Positions 7,510 through 13,708 are shown, counted from the first letter of the stretch. The stretch is DNA of 16,017 nucleotides from Candidatus Woesebacteria bacterium RIFCSPHIGHO2_01_FULL_44_10 (GCA_001792465.1 MGGO01000028.1:1355-17371); one strand, 5' to 3'. Notes: generated by a model from the letters alone, not told the origin. Program-made: numbers and translations.

Positions 7510-7593
7510 TATTCCGATTTATTGGGATCTTGAAAAGCTTAGGCTTTAACTTTCTTGAGAAAATCTGTTAATATTTCGTTGAGAACTGACACT
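7510..7593 (-). repeat. R0: inverted half copy of the ~150-bp island repeat, abutting dnaK
   Basis: The stretch 7551-7591 (for example TTTCTTGAGA and GAGAACTGACA) matches the reverse complement of the left arm of R2/R3, with about five differences over 45 bases. The match fades through the centre (GGGATCTTGAAAAG) until about 7510, 4 bases after the dnaK stop. The other arm is absent. It may also supply a weak terminator: AAAGC-TTAG-GCTTT at 7534-7547. The stretch 7594-7670 holds nothing I recognise. Confidence 0.65.
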
Positions 7594-7670
7594 ATTCCGG
7601 CGGGTTATGTATCCCACATTCATACAGAGGATTTGCCAGGAGAGAATTTCCGAAAGTGGTGCGCGGGCAA

Positions 7671-7928
7671 TCAGGCTCTTTTCAGTACGTCGTGCAATCC
7701 CACCGACCTCAAGTAGATGGCGTCACCCACGATTTAGTAGGTAAACCGGTAGTGGATGTCGACCCGGCCTTCCCAGACGTCAGCTGCGCCCGACACCTTT
7801 TTGGCTCTTAAGCCCGGATGGCGCAGGTCCTGAGCCAGGAAGCCCAGTTGCCGGTTGAGTTTTGTTTTGATGGGTTCGGGGAGCTTTTTGTAGAGCTTTT
7901 CAAACCGGTTGGTGTAAAACAACCTCAT
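7671..7928 (-). pseudogene. RelE/ParE-family toxin interrupted by an in-frame TAA
   Basis: From ATG 7928 the frame gives 64 residues (MRLFYTNRFEKLYKKLPEPI to WEGRVDIHYRFTY) and stops at TAA 7736-7734. The same frame continues past the stop with IVGDAIYLRSVGLHDVLKRA and ends at TGA 7673-7671. This continuation has the last strand and the GxHDVLK tail expected of RelE-fold mRNA interferases, and the total of about 85 residues fits the family. A single CAA-to-TAA change would explain it. The first ATG overlaps the antitoxin stop by 4 nt (ATGA). The shortened 64-residue product lacks the C-terminal strand and its His, so I expect it to be inactive; a sequencing error is possible. Confidence 0.75.
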
Positions 7929-8182
7929 GCGTTCAGACTGGCGATCAACTCCTCAGCATTGTTAAACCCTCTTACCCTGTCTGCCGCAATGTCTTCGTCA
8001 GCCTGTCTCTCCCATTCTTGCCACTGCCTGGACCAATACCACTGCTGGTCTTCGGGAATGCCCTTTGGCTTCAAGCCAGCGTAGCGGCGAATTTCCCCAA
8101 AGACCTTCGCCGTCAACCTCCCCCATTCTTCAAGGTCGGGTACGACTGAAGCCGGAATAGTGATTCCCACCTGTCTTGACAT
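7925..8182 (-). CDS. Type II antitoxin, partner of the RelE-like toxin
   Basis: 85 residues. The C-terminal half (QWYWSRQWQEWERQADEDIA, then GFNNAEELIASL) is the acidic, tryptophan-rich tail that wraps the toxin in many RelE/ParE-type modules. The N-terminus (MSRQVGITIPASVVPDLEEW) does not look like a clear AbrB, Phd or ribbon-helix-helix fold, although it starts with strand-like residues. It lies immediately before the toxin with a 4-nt ATGA overlap, the usual order. A perfect palindrome 8 bp before the start codon is a plausible autoregulatory site. The gene is intact while the toxin is broken. Confidence 0.75.
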   Translation of the reverse strand: MSRQVGITIPASVVPDLEEWGRLTAKVFGEIRRYAGLKPKGIPEDQQWYWSRQWQEWERQADEDIAADRVRGFNNAEELIASLNA

Positions 8183-8190
8183 AACTGGGA

Positions 8191-8202
8191 TATGCTAGCA
8201 TA
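8191..8202. promoter_or_regulatory. Perfect 12-bp palindrome, candidate operator of the toxin-antitoxin operon
   Basis: TATGCTAGCATA, centred about 14 bp upstream of the antitoxin ATG. Antitoxins usually bind a palindrome at this position and repress their own operon. TTGACC (8210-8205 on the minus strand) could be a -35 box, but no -10 with proper spacing is clear. The rest of 8203-8302 has no gene or clear signal. Confidence 0.4.
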
Positions 8203-8302
8203 CCGGTCAACCCAAAGTCCAGAGGCAAAAATGACAGGTTCCTAATTCCCCACACCGGTTGTCCACGAAAGGAAAGTTATCCATAATCAAAACTGGCCCT
8301 TG

Positions 8303-8452
8303 ACACTGTAAGGTTTCAGCGAAATTTTAATAAATTTCTCAAGAAGAATTAAAACCTCTAGTTTCGAAAATCCCGATTTTCCGGGATAATCGATTTTCCT
8401 AATTTAAAGATTCTTGCCACTTCATATTAAAATTTTCTTGGAATCTGACACT
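8303..8452 (+). repeat. R1: ~150-bp MITE-like element, degraded left end
   Basis: The copy starts ACACTGTAAGG and ends AATCTGACACT. Its right half is identical to that of R3, while the left half has diverged (CCTCTAGTTTCGAAAA where R2 and R3 have ACCTGGTTTTGAAAG). The interior carries the hairpin TCCCG-ATTTTC-CGGGA and a long imperfect inverted repeat (GAAATTTTAATA near the left end, TATTAAAATTTTC near the right). No coding frame is apparent. It separates the toxin-antitoxin pair from the UvrA-like gene. Confidence 0.8.
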
Positions 8453-8505
8453 TTTGGAAGAACCATACCTCACCGGTAACATTTTAGATGAGTGAATACG
8501 TGACC

Positions 8506-8535
8506 TTGATTGGTCAACTCAGTGTGTGATATGAT
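8506..8535 (+). promoter_or_regulatory. Candidate promoter of the leader ORF and UvrA-like gene
   Basis: TTGATT (8506-8511), an 18-bp spacer and TATGAT (8530-8535), preceded by TG one base upstream, which makes an extended -10. The -35 sits in a small inverted repeat, TGACC-TTGATT-GGTCA (8501-8516), that could be an operator. The predicted mRNA has a leader of about 90 nt before the UvrA-like gene, unlike the leaderless host genes. Confidence 0.45.
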
Positions 8536-8571
8536 GTGACTGAGGTTGGAGTTCTTTTCAAGAGGAGCCAG

Positions 8572-8610
8572 ATGGAACCCAAAACCTTGTCTTTTGAATG
8601 TTTCATTTAA
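8572..8610 (+). CDS. 12-codon leader peptide upstream of the UvrA-like gene
   Basis: The ORF reads MEPKTLSFECFI and ends in TAA 24 nt before the next start codon. AGAGGAG (8561-8567) lies 4 nt before ATG and is the strongest ribosome-binding site in the window. An 8-bp stem with one G-U pair can form between TTCAAGAG (8557-8564) and CTTTTGAA (8591-8598), covering this ribosome site. GTTTC (8600-8604) can pair with GAAAC (8623-8627) just ahead of the UvrA-like start. This is the layout of translational or transcriptional attenuation leaders found before antibiotic-resistance genes. Expression and function are inferred; short ORFs with good ribosome sites can occur by chance. Confidence 0.45.
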   Translation: MEPKTLSFECFI

Positions 8611-8634
8611 GCATGCATTTAGCGAAACTTGGAT

Positions 8635-10875
8635 ATGAGCATTAAGGTGATCGGGGCGCGCGAGCACAATCTTAAAGGGATCGATGTCGAAATTCCGCGT
8701 AGGCAACTTACAGTTGTTACAGGTGTCTCAGGTTCAGGAAAATCATCGCTAGTCTTTGACACTATTTTCTCGGAGGCTCAACGTCAGTATTTAGAATCAT
8801 TGAGCAGCTACGCTCGTATGCAGTTACCACGGATCAGCCCTGTGGCAGTTGACATGATCGAAGGTCTTTCGCCAAGCATTGTTATCGATCAAAATCGCCT
8901 CGCCCGTAATCCTCGCTCTACAGTAGGCACGGTTACAGAGATCTACTCCCTCCTACGACTGCTCTATTCCCGATTAGGAACCCCCTCTCTGAGTGCAGGC
9001 GAATATTCGTATAACACTCCTTCAGGGGCGTGCCATGCCTGTAAGGGATTGGGGGTTGAACTGGTCGGGGACCCTGATACGCTCCTGGAGTGGGATCTAT
9101 CGCTGGCACAAGGAGCCATTCGCCACCGTACGTGGAAGGTTGGATCTCGCTACTGGAATATCATTAAAGCCAGCAATTTGTTCGATATGAACAAACCCGT
9201 CAAGGATTTTACTGATGATGAGCTCCGACTTTTGTTGTACTCCCCGCGCGTCGATTATCAAAATGATGAACCAGGGTATGTTCAACGGTTCTTCTTCGAT
9301 GGCGTTTTTGTACGTTTAAATACCCGGCTGGCTGATGTTCGTGGCGCATCGGCGGGGGCGCGCGCAGAGGATGTCAAGTACTTCTCTACTGTGAACTGCC
9401 ATAAATGCGGCGGATCTCGTATCAATGCCCGTGCCCGCGGCGTTACGGTAAACGGCAGGTCTATCGCGGATCTGGCAACCATGGAGATTCGAGACCTGTG
9501 TTCATACATCTCCACCCTTGAAGGCTCCATAGCAGACTCCATTGTGCCGTCGATTGTTAGACTTCTGGGAATCCTCATTGATTTAGGGGTCGGCTATTTA
9601 TCGCTAAGTCGTTCTGTTTCAACCCTCTCGAACGGAGAGTCACAGCGAATAAAGCTGGCACGTCAGCTAGGAAGTTCATTAACTGAGCTCATCTATGTTC
9701 TCGATGAGCCTACGGTAGGGCTGCATGCCCGAGATGTTGATCACCTCACGGGGGTTTTGAAGTCGCTTAGAGACAAACCTAATACAGTGCTTGTCGTAGA
9801 GCACGACATGAGCCTTATGCGTCAGGCCGATCATATTATTGATTTGGGGCCGGGGGCCGGGGCGTACGGGGGAAACATAGTTGCGCAGGGTACGCCGTTA
9901 GAGGTCATGAAGGGTGAATCGGTGACAGGCCGATATCTCCGTGGCGAATTAACCATCCCCATAAACCCACAGCGGCGTCATCCGTCGGGCTATCTAGATC
10001 TTAAAAATGTCTCCCTGCATAACCTTAAAGGACTCCATGTCTGTATTCCATTGGGTGTGTTGACGTGCATTACGGGTGTATCCGGCTCAGGGAAGAGTAG
10101 CCTCGTTGAAGTCCTTCTAAGGCGATATCCTGATATTGTTGTGATTGACCAGACTCCTGTTGGCAAGAATCCTCGTGGCAATACTGCAACGTATGTGGGG
10201 GCCTTCGATGAGATCCGCAAGGAGTTCGCCCACAGGGTGGGCGAGAAAGCCTCTCTCTTTTCCTTTAACAGTGTGGGGGCCTGTAAAGCGTGTAAGGGGC
10301 TGGGATACCACACGATCAACATGCACTTCCTCGGAGATTTAAGTCAGGTGTGTGAAGAATGTGGCGGGCAGCGCTATGCCCCGGAGGTGCTTCACCTCAC
10401 GTGGTCTGGTATGAACATCGCCGATATTTTGAAAATGACGGTAACCGATGCGTGTGAGTTCTTCTCCAATCACTCCATCAAACGCAAGTTAGCGTTTCTG
10501 ACAGAGGTTGGCTTAGGTTACCTCCAGTTAGGTCAATCTCTTAATACGCTCTCCGGGGGTGAAGCACAGCGCCTCAAACTTGCCAAGCGACTCAGCATCC
10601 CCGGCTATATATACGTTCTGGACGAACCTACTAGCGGTTTGCATGTTGCGGATATCCAGCGGTTAGTGTCGATCCTCAATCGGTTAGTGGATGCAGGCAA
10701 CACCGTTCTGGTTGTCGAACATCATCTAGATGTTATCAAAAACGCGGATTGGATAGTCGATCTCGGGCCGGAGGGGGGTGAGCACGGCGGAAAGATTGTC
10801 GCTGAAGGTCAGCCCGAGGCGGTTGCACAAGCGGCATCCTCCTATACCGGGAGATATCTACAAGAGGCTCTTTGA
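8635..10875 (+). CDS. Short UvrA-like ABC ATPase (UvrA paralogue, drug-resistance type)
   Basis: 746 residues from ATG 8635 (an in-frame TTG 6 nt earlier is possible). Two ABC modules are complete: Walker A GVSGSGKSSL (~30-39) and GVSGSGKSSLV (~481), signature LSNGESQRIKLA (~331) and LSGGEAQRLKLA (~639), and Walker B YVLDEPTVGLH (~353) and YVLDEPTSGLH (~659). Zinc-binding cysteine pairs occur as CHAC (~133) with CHKC (~255), and CKAC (~550) with CEEC (~573). UvrA itself is about 940 residues; this protein runs straight from LLRLLYSRLG to the zinc region and lacks the UvrB-binding domain, so canonical excision repair is unlikely. Family knowledge points to DrrC/UvrA2-type proteins that protect DNA against intercalating drugs. 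It lies alone between repeats R1 and R2 behind a leader ORF, which suggests transfer as a resistance cassette. Confidence 0.88.
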   Translation: MSIKVIGAREHNLKGIDVEIPRRQLTVVTGVSGSGKSSLVFDTIFSEAQRQYLESLSSYARMQLPRISPVAVDMIEGLSPSIVIDQNRLARNPRSTVGTVTEIYSLLRLLYSRLGTPSLSAGEYSYNTPSGACHACKGLGVELVGDPDTLLEWDLSLAQGAIRHRTWKVGSRYWNIIKASNLFDMNKPVKDFTDDELRLLLYSPRVDYQNDEPGYVQRFFFDGVFVRLNTRLADVRGASAGARAEDVKYFSTVNCHKCGGSRINARARGVTVNGRSIADLATMEIRDLCSYISTLEGSIADSIVPSIVRLLGILIDLGVGYLSLSRSVSTLSNGESQRIKLARQLGSSLTELIYVLDEPTVGLHARDVDHLTGVLKSLRDKPNTVLVVEHDMSLMRQADHIIDLGPGAGAYGGNIVAQGTPLEVMKGESVTGRYLRGELTIPINPQRRHPSGYLDLKNVSLHNLKGLHVCIPLGVLTCITGVSGSGKSSLVEVLLRRYPDIVVIDQTPVGKNPRGNTATYVGAFDEIRKEFAHRVGEKASLFSFNSVGACKACKGLGYHTINMHFLGDLSQVCEECGGQRYAPEVLHLTWSGMNIADILKMTVTDACEFFSNHSIKRKLAFLTEVGLGYLQLGQSLNTLSGGEAQRLKLAKRLSIPGYIYVLDEPTSGLHVADIQRLVSILNRLVDAGNTVLVVEHHLDVIKNADWIVDLGPEGGEHGGKIVAEGQPEAVAQAASSYTGRYLQEAL

Positions 10876-10931
10876 CCGAAAAATGTGTACTGCGGTTGGA
10901 TTCGATTTTGTTGAAAAACCCGGCATGGTGT

Positions 10932-11083
10932 ACACTGTCAGTTCTCACCGAAATTTTAATAGATTTCTCAAGAAAAATTAAAACACCTGGTTTTGAAAGT
11001 CCCGATTTTCCGGGATAATCGGTTTTCCAGTTTTAAAGATTCTTGCCATTTCATATTAAAATTTTCTTGGAATCTGACAGTGT
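10932..11083 (+). repeat. R2: 152-bp MITE-like element with perfect 10-bp terminal inverted repeats
   Basis: The element begins ACACTGTCAG and ends CTGACAGTGT, exact inverted repeats. The homology continues inward for about 30 bp imperfectly (GAAATTTTAATA against TATTAAAATTTTC). It has the same central hairpin as R1. It is the best-preserved copy and fills most of the 325-bp gap between the UvrA-like and DUF2958 genes. I see no clear target-site duplication. The remainder, 10876-10931 and 11084-11200, shows no gene. Confidence 0.85.
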
Positions 11084-11200
11084 CTTGTTTCTTTTTCATG
11101 CAACAATCCTACCCCATTCATGCGGCCTCCTCTCTCCCGGTTGGCGATAACCTCACCGTACTACCTGGAAGTTGACAGCGTGTTATATAATAATCTTGTC

Positions 11201-11572
11201 GTGAATAAACGCGAACTGAACAAGGATAAACCACAAGAACCGGCAGTGCATTCCGGATACGTCCTAATGAATGACGAAATCAAAGACCAGCTCCCAATAC
11301 TCAACAGTCATGAGAATGACGGTCTTGAGTCCATCGCACGTGTTAAATACTTCACTCCAGATACTATCAATGTGTGGTACGGTTCAGAGTTTGATGGAGA
11401 AGACAGGTTCTATGGTTTAATGGTTGGGGTATCAGTCGAGTTGGGCTATTTCAGCCTGTCCGAGCTTGAGAGCACACGCGGACCACTGGGCTTGCCCATT
11501 GAGCGCGACTTGTCCTACGAACCCCATAAGACCCTCAGAGAACTGATGAGGTGGCACAGGTATGGTACATAA
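11201..11572 (+). CDS. DUF2958 domain protein
   Basis: The recognised core runs from MNDEIKDQLPIL through ARVKYFTPDTINVWYGSEFD and FYGLMVGVSVELGYFSLSEL to RGPLGLPIERDLSY, the diagnostic end of DUF2958. The function of the family is unknown; members are frequent on plasmids and integrative elements. The start is uncertain. GTG 11201 is chosen because TATAAT (11186-11191) ends 9 nt before it, like the leaderless starts elsewhere here. ATG 11267 would give just the domain, and ATG 11120 would add 27 residues of no recognisable character. The 3' end meets the CHAT-like gene, with 35 nt between stop and the preferred CHAT start, so the two are probably co-transcribed. Confidence 0.75.
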   Translation: MNKRELNKDKPQEPAVHSGYVLMNDEIKDQLPILNSHENDGLESIARVKYFTPDTINVWYGSEFDGEDRFYGLMVGVSVELGYFSLSELESTRGPLGLPIERDLSYEPHKTLRELMRWHRYGT

Positions 11573-11607
11573 GGCAGTTTCCTTGTCTTGAAGAGGGTTT
11601 GGTCCCC

Positions 11608-12216
11608 GTGAACCTGGATCCTACAAAGACGAAGATCTCTCTTCCATCACCAGCTAGACAGGCTCTTGAGAGCGACTCCGGGAGGAAACGGCTCAGGGTT
11701 CTGTTTGTCGGTCCCGATCCTTTAGGAGATGATTATCCGCCTATTGATATCGCCCGTGAGTGGCAGGGGCTTACATCTGCTTTAATGCGCATGTCAGGGC
11801 CAGTGGCCTTGGTCAGGCTCATCCCGCCGTCGTTCAGAGAACTGAATGCTGCTCTGACGAGTCAATTTCAGCCGTATCCTGTAATACATATCTTTGCTCA
11901 TCGCACGGCTGACTCTATTGTTCTTGAGCGTGAAGACGGCAAGGCATCTCCGAAGCCTATTGAAGATATAGCCAAGGCTTTTGTAAGAGGTAACGTCGAG
12001 TTGGTTGTCTTGAATGTACGTAGCTCGGAATCCTTGGCGCATCGCCTCGTCGAAAATGGCATAGCGCATGTTATAGGGACGCGTTCGGAGGTGCTGGAAC
12101 AAGCGGCAAAAATCTTTGCAGAGGGACTGTATCTGTCAGTTCTCACCGAAATTTTAATAGATTTCTCAAGAAAAATTAAAACACCTGGTTTTGAAAGTCC
12201 CGATTTTCCGGGATAA
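11608..12216 (+). CDS. CHAT-protease-like protein, C-terminus replaced by repeat R3
   Basis: 202 residues. CHAT domains are caspase-like proteases of bacterial signalling and defence systems. Matching features are the opening RVLFVGPDPLG (~29), a helix with EWQGLTSAL, a strand YPVIHIFAHRT (~91-101) with the two His of the HxxxxH-type strand, a hairpin IVLEREDGKASPKPIEDIAK, the strand LVVLNVRSSESLA (~133-145), and GIAHVIGTRSEVLEQAAKIF. In active CHAT enzymes the last strand reads LNACxS; here Arg138 (CGT) stands where Cys (TGT) is expected. The final 27 residues are encoded by R3, so the native end and any downstream domain are gone. GTG 11608 follows GAGGG by 10 nt; GTG 11551 is an alternative overlapping DUF2958. 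Probably a non-functional remnant. Confidence 0.65.
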   Translation: MNLDPTKTKISLPSPARQALESDSGRKRLRVLFVGPDPLGDDYPPIDIAREWQGLTSALMRMSGPVALVRLIPPSFRELNAALTSQFQPYPVIHIFAHRTADSIVLEREDGKASPKPIEDIAKAFVRGNVELVVLNVRSSESLAHRLVENGIAHVIGTRSEVLEQAAKIFAEGLYLSVLTEILIDFSRKIKTPGFESPDFPG

Positions 12217-12279
12217 TCGATTTTCCTAATTTAAAGATTCTTGCCACTTCATATTAAAATTTTCTTGGAATCTGACACT
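12133..12279 (+). repeat. R3: ~147-bp MITE-like element, mosaic of R2 and R1
   Basis: The left half (to the central hairpin) matches R2 base for base. The right half (CGATTTTCCTAA, then CTTGCCACTTCATA) matches R1 rather than R2. The switch falls within the shared segment 12199-12219. It supplies the last 27 codons and TAA of the CHAT-like gene and lies 75 bp before the transposase start. The right end is followed by a second ACTGACA-like motif (12278-12284), reminiscent of the repeated transposase sites at IS21-family ends. Confidence 0.85.
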
Positions 12280-12354
12280 GACACAGAAAAATTTGCTTTT
12301 TTATAAATTTTCCCTACAATACTTCTCAGTTTTTATTAACTGCCCCATTTTATT

Positions 12355-12954
12355 GTGGTCAAACAGAAAGAGTGGGAGAAAATTAGTGAATTGCTTGAAG
12401 ATGGGTTATCCGTCCCGAAAGTGGCGGAAGAAGTTGGCCGAAGTGCACCCACAATCTATAAGTTAATTAAAACAGGTGGGCCAAAAACTTCACGACAAAG
12501 AGGTATGAAAATTCCCAAGAAACTCAAAAGTTTTGATTCTTACCTTCGAAAGAGAATAAAAAAGGGCGTTTCCAATGACGAAAAGCTATTAAGTGAATTA
12601 AAAAAGTTGGGCTACAAAGGATCATACTCCTCTTTGAATCGGTATTTAAAAGGTACTCAAAACAGCAACCAAAATTATAAACCGGCAATCAGGTTTGAGA
12701 CTAGGCCGGGAGAGCAAGGACAATTTGATTGGGGCTCATTTGGAAAAATTGAGGTTAACGGTAAGGTCGAAAGACTTTATGGTTTTGTTTATGTCTTAGG
12801 ATTTAGCCGGATGATGTACGTTGAATTTGTCATCAAGCAGAATTTACAAACTCTGATTCAATCTCATATCAACGCTTTTAATTATTTAGGGATTCCCCAA
12901 TCAATTCTCTATGACAATATTAAAACCGTGGTTTTGAGACGAGAGAAGTTGTAG
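12355..12954 (+). CDS. istA: IS21-family transposase IstA, C-terminally truncated
   Basis: 199 residues from GTG 12355. The N-terminus is a helix-turn-helix (ISELLEDGLSVPKVAEEVGR, then SAPTIYKLIK), then a second basic helical region (KRIKKGVSNDEKLLSELKKL), then the start of an integrase-type catalytic core. The first catalytic Asp is in GQFDWGSFGK (D125), the second in ILYDNIKTVVLRR (D187), the standard IstA motif. Full IstA proteins have some 400-500 residues; the third catalytic acid and C-terminal domain are missing, as is istB. The frame stops at TAG 12952 just before the next gene, so the copy cannot catalyse transposition alone. TACAAT at 12315-12320 may be its -10 box. Confidence 0.85.
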   Translation: MVKQKEWEKISELLEDGLSVPKVAEEVGRSAPTIYKLIKTGGPKTSRQRGMKIPKKLKSFDSYLRKRIKKGVSNDEKLLSELKKLGYKGSYSSLNRYLKGTQNSNQNYKPAIRFETRPGEQGQFDWGSFGKIEVNGKVERLYGFVYVLGFSRMMYVEFVIKQNLQTLIQSHINAFNYLGIPQSILYDNIKTVVLRREKL

Positions 12955-12965
12955 AGGAGTAAATT

Positions 12966-13673
12966 TTATAATTCAGGTTCGTAGTGTTCTTCGTGTTGTG
13001 TAGCTAATTCTAAAACTCCGGTGAGTGTATGGGCTAGTTGTTCGGGATCTAAAAGATAATAATCTTGTGAACCTTCGCCGGTGGTTTCGTTGGTGTCGAA
13101 TTTTTCCACAACAACAAATACTGCTCTTCCTATGACCTGGGTTGGAGTTTCTACCAAATAAGCGCTCGTAAACAAGTCGACCAAGTTGTCGTTGTTGGCG
13201 AGATAAACAATTTCGGGATAATTGGTGTCTAAAACTATACTTGCCTGTTCCAGAGCGTGTGGCCTTGGGCTTCCTTTTTCTGTCCAACCTCTAATTACTG
13301 CTACCATATGCCCTTTTTTGGTTTGTTCATTGTAGGATATTACTAATGCACCGCGGGTGTTTTCTTGTTCGAGTAGAGAGAGAAATTCTGCAGAGTTTGT
13401 GGGAGTCGTAAAATAGAGAGAATCTTTAATACCTTCGAGCAGTCTAATGACAGAATTTGTAGGATTGCCCAGTTCTTCGCGCTCGCTTGGCAAAACCGCA
13501 TCTGGTCCGTAAAGTGCTACAATCGAGGTGCTGGCGCAGCCCGCGGGGGTGTCGTCGGATAGGAAATCAAAGAAATATCCTAAAGCTGATTTCGCCCGCC
13601 GAGCAAACTCGTTGGAGTGAAGTGCTCGCAGGTTATGAACCCCTCTTTGTATGTCTAGTTCATTTTTTGACAT
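12966..13673 (-). CDS. Uncharacterised protein with papain/C39-like Cys-His-Asp pattern
   Basis: 235 residues from ATG 13673; upstream in-frame ATGs exist but this start sits 6 nt after a TATAAT box. No family is recognised with certainty. What is visible: TPAGCASTSIVALYG (Cys46 at the start of a helix), KKGHMVAVIRGW (His122 in a strand) and ASIVLDTNYP (Asp149, Asn151). That order and local sequence recall C39-like/papain-fold cysteine peptidases, whose motifs are GC-x-x-TS, GH-x-VxxxG and a following D. There is no signal peptide or membrane helix, so a cytoplasmic role is likely. It is divergent from dnaJ, and a CIRCE operator overlaps its candidate -35 box, so it may be heat-responsive. 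Function is inferred from motifs only. Confidence 0.6.
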   Translation of the reverse strand: MSKNELDIQRGVHNLRALHSNEFARRAKSALGYFFDFLSDDTPAGCASTSIVALYGPDAVLPSEREELGNPTNSVIRLLEGIKDSLYFTTPTNSAEFLSLLEQENTRGALVISYNEQTKKGHMVAVIRGWTEKGSPRPHALEQASIVLDTNYPEIVYLANNDNLVDLFTSAYLVETPTQVIGRAVFVVVEKFDTNETTGEGSQDYYLLDPEQLAHTLTGVLELATQHEEHYEPEL

Positions 13674-13679
13674 TTGGGA

Positions 13680-13708
13680 ATTATACATCAACAAAATCTC
13701 TTTTTCTA
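13680..13708 (-). promoter_or_regulatory. Candidate promoter of the peptidase-like gene (leaderless)
   Basis: On the minus strand a perfect TATAAT (13685-13680) is preceded by TG directly (TGTATAAT) and by TAGAAA (13708-13703) 17 bp upstream. The predicted start is within a base or two of ATG 13673. The -35 overlaps the left arm of the second CIRCE. Confidence 0.5.

Larger units (their letters stand above)
7510..12954. mobile_element. Accessory island between dnaK and the peptidase-like gene, with IS21-type remnant and four related repeats
   Basis: The island contains, in order: repeat R0, a toxin-antitoxin pair, R1, a leader ORF plus UvrA-like gene, R2, DUF2958 and truncated CHAT-like genes, R3, and a 3'-truncated transposase. 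Both edges are sharp, 4 nt after the dnaK stop and 11 nt before the next gene. Core chaperone genes under the same operator type lie on either side, so I infer that the block was gained between them. Whether it moved as a unit or built up stepwise cannot be told from one sequence; the broken toxin, CHAT gene and transposase argue for decay in place. Confidence 0.55.

Noticed and set aside
7594..7670. Possible RNA gene between R0 and the toxin
   Set aside because: No tRNA T-loop, CCA end, strong hairpin or promoter could be found by eye.
7734..7736. TAA in the toxin as a recoded codon
   Set aside because: TAA ends dnaK, pilN, grpE and other intact genes here, so the code is standard; a nonsense mutation is simpler.
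7818..8084. 88-codon plus-strand frame opposite the toxin-antitoxin genes
   Set aside because: It is antisense to two recognisable proteins and has no family resemblance.
8259..8285. Two DnaA-box-like 9-mers (TTGTCCACG and TTATCCATA) close together
   Set aside because: Each deviates from TTATCCACA, there are only two, and no origin features (dnaA, dnaN, AT-rich unwinding region with more boxes) are nearby.
8470..8706. 78-codon minus-strand frame across the UvrA-like start
   Set aside because: It overlaps the promoter, leader and conserved N-terminus of the UvrA-like gene, and has no recognisable domain or ribosome site.
8303..12279. R1-R3 as a CRISPR or tandem array
   Set aside because: Copies are ~150 bp, 1-2.5 kb apart with genes between them, and carry terminal inverted repeats; no short regular repeat-spacer pattern exists.
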